Shown here one piece after another: positions 56,397-64,000 of a DNA stretch of 64,000 bases. Position 1 is the stretch's first letter, and each line of letters begins with the position of its first letter. This stretch comes from Zygnema cylindricum. Its lineage: Eukaryota > Streptophyta > Zygnematophyceae > Zygnematales > Zygnemataceae. A model generated the notes under the pieces. It did no database searches, was not told the origin of the DNA, and was given only the letters and a program-made list of their open reading frames with translations. Both the position numbers and the translations under genes were made by a program. Location: assembly GCA_037447655.1 (NCBI GenBank), contig JBBHKE010000229.1, forward strand, positions 109,629 to 173,628, written 5' to 3'.

Positions 56397-57249
56397 CGTC
56401 CTTTTCTCTTTTTTTTGTTGTTCATATATAATTGTGAAGATCACACATAGAAGGGAATGCAAGATGTTGTCCAATCACTTCGTTTGTTTTTTTTTTTCCC
56501 TCCAATTCTTGCTGCGGGAAACATTTTCTTATGCTTATTGGAAAGCTGATGGGTAAAAAATTATTAAATAAGAAGGCCAAAGATCAAAAATTTAAATCGC
56601 TGCACAACATTAAAAGAGGTGGGTCTATTTAATTTCTTTTTATTAATTAATGGTGGTTAATGGTGGATGCATGGGTATTCTTTTGGATAAGTATTCTTTT
56701 GCATGAAAAGAGATACGCAGGATAAATTAAAAAGCACGATGGTAAACCATCCGAGTCCGGGGGTACAAAAGGGGTGGCATGGCCGAGTATTATTTTGGAA
56801 AGCATTTTTTAATTTGTGATTTTGGTAAAATGCAAAAGCGAGCTTAAAGTTATGGTGAGATTTGAGGTTTTTGAGTGGTGTACATGTGTCTTATCTGGTA
56901 CTCTGACATGACGGCTAGGTTTTTGGTTTCGGTGCTTATTCGAATCTACGCCATAAAGAGTTATCTTCAGTGAAATACTTTCTTAGTGTGGTGAACACTT
57001 TCCGCACACTAATGTTCGCTTTCAAACGATGACAACTCTTTGGGCAAACTGTGAGGATTTACTATTTAGGACACACAAGTCTGTAGATTGTGTGCACAAC
57101 AACTAATACTGAACCTTGTAGGATGAGGATGAACATTTTGGAAACCGTTGGGGAATGTCATCAGTACGGTATCGTGTAGCAATATAATACACTACCAGTC
57201 CAGGAACTGCCTCACTTAAGTCCTGGAAGGTGTTGTGTGACTTCGGTCT
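56397..57249. other. 3' flank of the O-FucT gene, no further gene seen
   Basis: AT-rich, no conserved coding signal recognised. Confidence 0.5.
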
Positions 57250-57440
57250 TAACTCAGGCCATAGAGCTCATACTGTGCGAATAAATTGTCATGCATCCAA
57301 TTGAAACACTTAATTCTCTCAAACTTTTTCTTTATTCTAACTGAAGCCTTTGCAACATGGCGTGTGACCATGTACTCAGCTTCCATCAGAAGTAGGTTGG
57401 AGATGGGAACTCCATGAAATTGTCTCTTCAACAACAAAAG
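57250..57440 (-). pseudogene. Copia RNase H fragment, heavily decayed
   Basis: Minus strand reads LLMEAEYMVTRHVAKASVRIK, matching the copia RNase H motif MEAEYMA(A/S)CHAAKEAVWLR. Nothing else of the element was found nearby. Confidence 0.6.
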
Positions 57441-57840
57441 TGTAGCTGGGCGTCAATTTCTCCTGTAGCAATTTACAAATGCACCAGCGGAAAGTCACAT
57501 AATACTTACAGACACTTCCAGCTAATAGATTTTGATTTAATCGACATCAGTTTGGAGGTACTGTGAAATCTTGTTGAGGAAAACGTATAACGCACGATGA
57601 AACGAGGAATGCATTGTCAGAAGCAACAATTTAATTATGTCTTGTTAATGTCAAATTAGAGACGTGCTAAAAAAAATTAACTCTACATATAAGAAATGCA
57701 ATTGCATAATTACATCGTCAGCATGATTGTGTGCAAGTACGTGTCCCTTTCTCTTAGATGAAAAGCAAACTGGAATGATTTGTCATGTAAAATCATATTG
57801 TATTGTGATATTTTTGATTATGTTCAACAAATGTTTGGTT

Positions 57841-58038
57841 TTAGCCACCTGCACCCAAAGAGATATGGGAAAAACCCTCTGTAAGACCTAAATAATTGGA
57901 GGCAACGGTGATTGGAGGTTGCCAAGGTTGGTGTGACACAAGTTTCCAGAGAGTCGCAAGTGAAGTGATTGGTCCAAGCTGGGTTGAGATGGAGAAGAGG
58001 GGAGAATTCAGTGTGCAGTGCGTATCCACTTGCATCAA
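57841..58038 (-). other. Possible exon of an unknown gene
   Basis: A 65-residue minus-strand frame reads LGPITSLATLWKLVSHQPW and then PPITVASNYLGLTEGF. The composition looks protein-like and it has AG upstream and GT downstream candidates (TCAACCCAG and TTTAGGTC). I do not recognise it. Confidence 0.2.
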
Positions 58039-58048
58039 AGGTTAAAGG

Positions 58049-58921
58049 TAATGTTGTAAATCGGTAAAAAAATTATCGCGATAACACCGATACCGATAGT
58101 TATCGGTAATCGAACGGTCAGAGGTTCCGATGTATCAGTCTGAGACCAACAAATTCCATATCGGCGATAACTTAAAAAAATATAGTATGCATACAATAGT
58201 ACTTTATAACATACTGCATTATATTATTGACTTTATACAGCGTGGCATGCCACGCATAAGAATCTGTTCCGTCTCCGTTTAACTGCAGTTTATTACGGAC
58301 AGCGCAGCACATAAACGTTGGCCGGTTAACTGAACAGAAATTTTACGGCAGCGTACGGAATTGAACTTACAAACTGGTGGACGTGGAACGGAAAAAGGAC
58401 GGCGGACACAAAGTACAACGGACACAAAATAACACTGCGCGCCGCCGGAATCGAACGGACGACTTGGAATGAGAAAACATGAGCGCCGGCATCCCGGAAT
58501 GGCTCTTTTGGCAGCTTATGCCAAAAAAGCCGACAGATTGACACGTGGCAGGTCCCCAGTGGATCTCAAGGAATAAATGGACAAAGCCATGGCGTCGGAT
58601 GTGAAAGGTACATCGTTTTTACAGGATCCGTATCAAAACCGTACAGATCTCATGGCGGCTACTGTACTTTCTGTGCTTGTACACGTCCGGGGAATAACAC
58701 TTCCAGTTGAGTGTACTGGCCGTACATTTATCTGTACGGTCCGTACAGTTATTTCCAATAGTTATCAATATAGGTGTTATCGCCGATAATAACCAATAAA
58801 TATCAGTTATTTATCGGTGATAACACCGATAACGATATATCATACCAATATATCGATTATCGGATACCCGAAAAAAGGCCCATATCGGTTATCGGCAAAT
58901 CCTTACCGATACACTACACTA
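58049..58921. mobile_element. hAT-like element (873 bp, 8-bp target duplication), ATCG-palindrome rich
   Basis: Termini TAATGTTGTAAATCGGTAA and TTACCGATACACTACACTA are imperfect inverted repeats, flanked by GTTAAAGG at 58041-58048 and 58922-58929. The subterminal regions are full of TATCGGTTATCGG-type repeats. The GC-rich centre has B-box-like segments on the minus strand (GTTCGATTCC near 58455, GTTCAATTCC near 58360). No transposase. Confidence 0.78.
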
Positions 58922-59969
58922 GTTAAAGGTGATACAAGGGTAAAAAATGTCTCGTAAGACGAAGTGCAGTATACTGCTACTTTCAAAAAAGCATTTATAA
59001 GCATTAATATCACTAATATTAAGGAAATTCTCCTTATGTGCCAGTGCAATATGATGTGAAAGGGAAGATTAAAAATCAGAAGTTTCATTGGGCTGTAATG
59101 TCAGCAATATCATCGCGTCCGCCCAATGAAGTAAATATGTCGGCGAATTTGTTGCAGCGTTTCACCAAATCCGAAGTCGATAGCACTGCAGCGGCAACCA
59201 AAAAGAATTTTTTCTAATAGATAGTTTCGATGAACCAATCCACTGTACTTTATCACGGTGTCTAGTGATGTACTTCCGTTCATCTCGCTTATTCGTACTG
59301 TTGACAATTATCCACGCGATAATTTCCCATTATTTTCATCCTCTCCCTCCCCCCCCCCTCCCTCCTCAAGTTACCATTTTTCCCATTTGACAAAGAATAC
59401 CCGATGTCGGTTCTTGAATCTTGGAGGAGAATCAACCCAGTTCTGTACGGCGATGCGGAAGGTAAGGAAGTACAGGTGGAACAAATTAGAAATTAAAAAA
59501 AAGACAAAATAAGGGAGATTGGACATTGCAGTTTTCATTGGAAATATTAACATAATTTCTGAAGGAAAATATTCATTACAACCATCTTGCTACCAATCGG
59601 AATTGCTCTCTACCTCTTTAAGCTCCATCCTCTCTCCCCTCCTCCCACCCCTCTCTCCTCTCTTCCCATATTTCATAGCCTCTTCTTCTAGCATTTCTCT
59701 CTCCTCTCTCCTCCACTCCCTTCCTTCCACTAATCTAGAAACCCTTATGACAAATTACCTAACTCTCCCTGCCTCTCTCTCTTTATTGCTTCGCTCAAGT
59801 TTCCATATTCCTTCCCCCCCACCGTCACGTCCCCTCTTCCCGGACACTAAAATGTTCCGAGCGTAGCAACAATCTCACATGGAAACACATCCTTTCCCTT
59901 CCCTTCCCTCCAACTAGCCTCTCTCTATGTCAGAATCACTCTCTCTCCCCCCCCCCTCTCTCTCTCCCT

Positions 59970-62299
59970 CTATGTCACATCACGGTGGTCCGCGCCAATG
60001 GCTTCTGTGACGTGACTGAATCCGTCTGCCGCAAGCAGCTCTGCCAGCTCTCTCTGCATTCAGAAAAGACAAAAATAAACAAAAACTTCTTGGAAGATGG
60101 TCTTGACAAGAGTTTGTTCCCTTTCTCAAATAAGACTCAAAGCTCGTGTCAAATTTCAAATGGAGATAATGTAAAGAAAAGGCAAAAACTCGGAGAATTG
60201 CATTTGATCCCCAATGCAACAAAAAGGAAATGGCTAGCATATTGTGCTCCTTCCCTTCCTCCCTCCCTACCTCCTTCCCCCTCTCCCACTAGCGATATTC
60301 ACTCGTGTTTTTATTCGGCTTAGCGTTAAATTGGGGTTTCCAAATCCTTACGAGAATCTCATTTGTACTTCCCATATTAATTGAAACAACGTAGTCACAT
60401 GTCACATGTCGACATACACAACAAAATAAAGTATTAGAGAAGGACGTGACTATAAATTGTAGAAAACAAAATATTTAAACCTCGGTACTTTGCGTAAATT
60501 GTTTAATACGAGCAAAGTGAAAAGGTCTCAAACGTACAAACAAAAGGGATACATTTGCTAAGAAAACCGGTTCTGAGAGCTACTTTAGTAACTTCGAAAA
60601 AAGCTTTCGTGAAACTTTTTCAAAAAAAAAATCGCAAACTTTTTGTGAAATTTTCTCAAACTTTTCCCAAACTCTTTGTGAAATTTTCGAAAGTTTTTCG
60701 CAATGTCAATGAAACTTGGTATGTCAATGGAGTTAATGAGAAGAAATGTCCGTAAATCTCAACATCTCTTTTAGTACAGAATGGATAACGTCACAAAAAC
60801 CGGGAAAAACGACAAAGAAGTACTAAAAAAATTAACAATAACAGAAAGCGTGAATACGGCGACTCTCTCCCATCCTCTCCCCACTTTCCCATCGCCTCCC
60901 GCCCTTGTCCTCTCCCTCCCTCTCCCTCCTCACCTTTATTCTGGGCACCACTCCCGGCCCCTCGTAGGGAAGAGCCGACCAAATCTGTACTAGAGACGCT
61001 CCCGCTCGGATCTTCTGGTAGGCGTCCTGACCACTGGAGAGGGGGGGAGAGGGAGAGAGGGAGAGGGAGAGGGAAAGAGGAAGAGGGAGAGGGAAAGAGA
61101 AAGAGGGAGAGGAAAAGAGGAAGAGGGAGAGGGAAAGAGGGAGAAGGAGAGGGAGAGGGAGAGGAAGAGGAAAGGGAGAGGGAGGGAGAGTGAGGGAGAG
61201 GGAGGGACCCAACATCCTCAATTCAGCATTACCATCTTTACCAACTTTTTTTCCTTTAGCCATCAATAACTCCAAACCAACCCGTCAGACAGTCCATAAC
61301 TCTCCCTCTCTCCCCTCCCTCCCTCCCTCCCTTCCGTTTGAAACCAAAATTTCCAGCTTTGCATGGAGGAGATAAAGAGAGAGAGAGAGAGAGACTCACG
61401 TAAAGACACCTCCACAACCAATCAAAGGAATTTTGCCCTGCTCCCTCCCTCTCCCCCCCCCCCCCCCCTCGCGGTCCCCCCAAGAGCTCTGTCAGATTCC
61501 AATCCCCGATCACACCTATCCTTACCTTCAAACCAAATCAATTCCATAAAACGTAAAATAAAAAATCACAGTTTTCACTCAGATCCAAACTATTGATAAA
61601 GACAAGCATTTAACTCAAAACACCCATTAAATCGTGACTACCAGTAAAAGAAAGAGAAAAAGAAAAACAGGAAAAGAGAAAGAAATAGAAAAAAGAAAAA
61701 AGAAAAAAAAATGACTTTCGAAAAGGATGTCAACCAAAAAGCTGTGACATGGAAACAAATGTCTCTGTCAAGGATTCTGTTTATCAACGTAATCAAAAAC
61801 TAATCAACGTAACTGAATCGCCACATATGCCATATGACTCAGATACGACTATCTACAAACCACAAAAAATATGTAAAGCAGTAAATACTGAAATACGAAA
61901 ATCGGCAAATCCATAAATCCATGAATCAATAAAACTGCAAATCTGCAAATCTGTAAATCCTACATCTGTAAATCCATAAATCCCTAAATTCCTAAATCCG
62001 TAAATCTGTAAATCCATAAATCCTAAAACTGTAAAGCCAAAAACGTAAATCCGTAAACCCGTCAAGATGTAAGTTTGCAACTCCGCAAATCTGCAAATCC
62101 TAAATCGGTGTAAATGCATATATCCATTCGAATCTATAAACCAGTCAGCAATTCCTTTGTATTCAACAATTACAATTCCATTTTACAGTGAACATAAGTC
62201 GCATGAAGGAGAGAGTGTGAGAGAGAAATACAAAGAGAGAAGCGGAAAAAGGGGCAGGAGGGAGAGAGAGAGAGTGAGAGCGAGAGAGAGAGCGAGAGT

Positions 62300-62339
<40 letters not shown>

Positions 62340-63538
62340 AAAAAAAAAGAGAGAGAGAGAGAAAGGGGTGAGAGGGAGAGAAAAGCCACCTTAGTGAGGC
62401 GGTACATTTCCCGTAGTACATCTGTGGAGAGGGCAAAGAGAGGGGCTCCACTGAGCCCCCCACCCTGATGAGAGTGCACACACCCTAGAATGGCATCAGG
62501 ACGTGACACCGTTGTGTTGGAAACAATCTGTTCACCCTCTCCCCCTCCCTCCCTCCCGTCATCCCCCACTATTCTCCCTCCATGGCCAACCCTTGCAACT
62601 TCTGTATCCAGGTAGAAAGGGGTAAATCCACAAAACACAGTTTAAAATTCAATATAAAGATATAAGTATACAATTAAGGTAGAATGACGGGTCCTCTCCC
62701 TCTCCCTCTCTCTCCCCCCCCCAACCACAGTTTAAATTAAGATGGAGTTGAAGTATACAATTAAAGTAAACCACTGAGACATCTCCCTCTCCCTTCCCCT
62801 CTCCACCCTCCCTCTCCCTCTCCCTCTCCCTCTCCTTTCTGGCCGGTCCTAAGGCCTCACCAGGCCGTCCAATCGCAGCGTCAGTGCCACCTGGCAGCCC
62901 CTCCCGGCCACAGTTCAGAAGTAAGCCTCTTTTAGTATACGGGACTAAAGTGAGAGAGAGAGAGAGAGAGAGAGAGGGAGGAGAGGGAGAGGGAGATATA
63001 GAGGGAGAGGGGGAGGGTTAGCAAGACAGAGGGGCATGGAAAGGGACAGGGAGAGGGAGAGAGAAGGGGAGAGAGAGAGGGAGAGAGGGAAGGAGAGGAA
63101 GGGGAGTGGGAGAGGGAGAGAGAGACAGGGAGAAAGGAACAATACAAAATCCATAAAATACTCGCATAATATGCGAGCCAAATGGTACACTGTGAATCGT
63201 TTTCAGCGCAAAACATTATATAGAGTAAAGATTATTTCGATGTTGTTAATTCTAATTTTGGTCCGCGTGACGTAGATGATTTTCGAGAGCTTTGTAAAAT
63301 AGTACATCCCTCTCCCCCTCCCTTCCCCTATACCATTTAGTATATGTACATAATACACATATATACAAATAAAAAAAACCCCAATTGCGAGGGTAGAAAA
63401 GGGATATAAAGGGGATATATATCTCCTCACAGCTGCAATATCCGCCATATCCTGAGGAGAGAGATCTGGAGCTATCTTCACTAAAAGGGGGGGAGGACCC
63501 ACAGACCCCCACTGCATCTCATCCCGAGCCGCCAATAC
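59970..63538 (-). CDS. PYRD: Dihydroorotate dehydrogenase, class 2 (3' exons)
   Basis: Exons on the minus strand: 63538-63431 ([36 protein letters not shown]), 62890-62861 ([10 protein letters not shown], 30 nt), 62527-62390 ([12 protein letters not shown] ... [20 protein letters not shown]), 61033-60934 ([18 protein letters not shown] ... GPGVVPRIK) and 60053-59970 ([12 protein letters not shown] ... [14 protein letters not shown]). All borders are AG/GT and phases fit, except that a short exon coding for the PLIGxGG FMN-phosphate loop is expected between 62389 and 61034 and was not found. Class 2 enzymes oxidise dihydroorotate to orotate in pyrimidine synthesis, at the inner mitochondrial membrane, using FMN and quinone. 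The upstream exons, with the catalytic Ser region, lie beyond 64000. Introns are packed with GA/CT microsatellites. Confidence 0.85.
60555..60720. repeat. Degenerate short tandem repeat (AAACTTTTTGTGAAATTTTC type)
   Basis: Several imperfect ~20-30 bp units in the last PYRD intron. Confidence 0.6.
61037..61205. repeat. GA-rich tract (GGGAGA)n upstream of a PYRD splice acceptor
   Basis: About 170 bp of purines on the plus strand. On the coding (minus) strand it is a continuous pyrimidine tract ending at the CAG before the exon at 61033. Confidence 0.9.
61895..62110. repeat. Minisatellite of ~8 bp units (AAATCCAT/AAATCTGT)
   Basis: More than 20 imperfect AAATC(C/T)(A/G)TA-like units. Confidence 0.8.
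62205..62385. repeat. GA microsatellite
   Basis: (GA)n with interruptions; begins right after the donor of the PYRD exon 62527-62390. Confidence 0.9.
62690..62835. repeat. CT microsatellite clusters
   Basis: Two CTCCCT/CTCTCC runs in the PYRD intron. Confidence 0.85.
62950..63135. repeat. GA/GGGAGA microsatellite
   Basis: Nearly pure purine tract on the plus strand, in a PYRD intron. Confidence 0.9.
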
Positions 63539-63604
63539 CTGTACCTCTCCCTCCCTCCACTCCCCCGTCAATTCCCCACTTTAACACCCTTTCCAAATAA
63601 GAGT

Positions 63605-63725
63605 TTTAAACTGAATTTGATTTTGTAAAATTTGATTCCGAAAAATTTGATTTCGTAAATTTTGATTTCATAAATATGATTCCGTAAATATGATTTCCTA
63701 AAATTTGATTTTGTAAATTTGATTT
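63605..63725. repeat. ~15-bp tandem repeat (TTTGATTTCGTAAA)
   Basis: About eight imperfect units of TTTGATT(T/C)CGTAAAA-type sequence. The remainder to 64000 is C/T-rich with no exon seen. Confidence 0.8.
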
Positions 63726-64000
63726 GACTTCTTAACTGTTCAGCTCTCACTCCATCCTGTCATGGTCACTGTATCCTCCCTGTCACTGTCACATCCTCCT
63801 TTCCCTTATCATCTCAGACTGTCCTATTCCGGTACTACTCTCCCTGTAACTGTTTCCACCCTTCTTCTTTCCTATCCCTGGCTCACCACCTTTGCCTCCC
63901 CCACCATCCTACCCACTGCCAGCTCACCCCTCCCCTCCCCCCCTGTCCATCCACCCCCCTCCTCCCTCCTCCCTCCTCCTCCCTCCTCCCTCCCTCCACC

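Noticed and set aside
59985-60323. 112-residue plus-strand frame that looks protein-like ([16 protein letters not shown])
   Set aside because: It is the shadow of the last PYRD exon on the minus strand (60053-59970).
62157-62468. Arg/Glu-repeat frame on the plus strand
   Set aside because: Translation of a GA microsatellite; the real coding sequence here is the minus-strand PYRD exon at 62527-62390.
63187-63260. Left end of another mariner-like MITE (TACACTGTGAATCG)
   Set aside because: No matching right end with TA was found before 64000.

Overview
The window looks like nuclear DNA of a plant-lineage (streptophyte) eukaryote, most likely a charophyte alga. The host genes are plant-type and split by spliceosomal introns: a Root_cap-domain secreted protein, a plant GDP-fucose O-fucosyltransferase-like protein, and a class 2 dihydroorotate dehydrogenase. 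The rest is mostly transposon-derived. A Ty3/gypsy element carrying a cytosine-5 DNA methyltransferase also points to charophytes, where such elements have been reported. The species assignment is inference.

Layout. Positions 1-10.8 kb hold decayed Ty1/copia copies (integrase, RT, RNase H, gag), tandemly rearranged LTRs, a long pyrimidine tract and a hAT transposase remnant. Positions 11.3-20.9 kb hold a minus-strand Ty3/gypsy element ordered gag, linker, protease, C5-methyltransferase, RT/RNase H, integrase, polypurine tract, LTR. It is broken by a few stops and frameshifts. Positions 20.9-27.0 kb hold a plus-strand copia 3' end, a 1.1 kb repeat shared with the gypsy flank, and a minus-strand gag-only copia derivative. 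Positions 27-32 kb are gene-free and contain a ~560-bp tandem repeat and a MITE.

A Root_cap gene (32.36-39.5 kb) is interrupted in exon 2 by a young, internally deleted copia element (32984-37694) with near-identical LTRs and a 5-bp target duplication. Positions 39.5-49 kb hold a copia LTR-gag fragment, nested TIR elements (mariner-like with TA duplications, hAT-like with 8-bp duplications), a 49-bp minisatellite beside a TATA box, and a possible N-terminal exon. The O-fucosyltransferase-like gene occupies 49.4-56.4 kb (8 exons, MITEs in introns). Positions 57-59 kb hold transposon remnants. The 3' part of a dihydroorotate dehydrogenase gene runs on the minus strand from 63.54 to 59.97 kb among GA/CT microsatellites.

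Two themes join the mobile elements. Copia elements from at least two lineages have a primer-binding site matching the anticodon region of initiator tRNA-Met (a half-tRNA primer, as in Drosophila copia), not a tRNA 3' end. The gypsy element has captured a DNMT3-like methyltransferase between protease and RT, which could let it methylate its own DNA or that of its host. The host genes show no functional link to each other.
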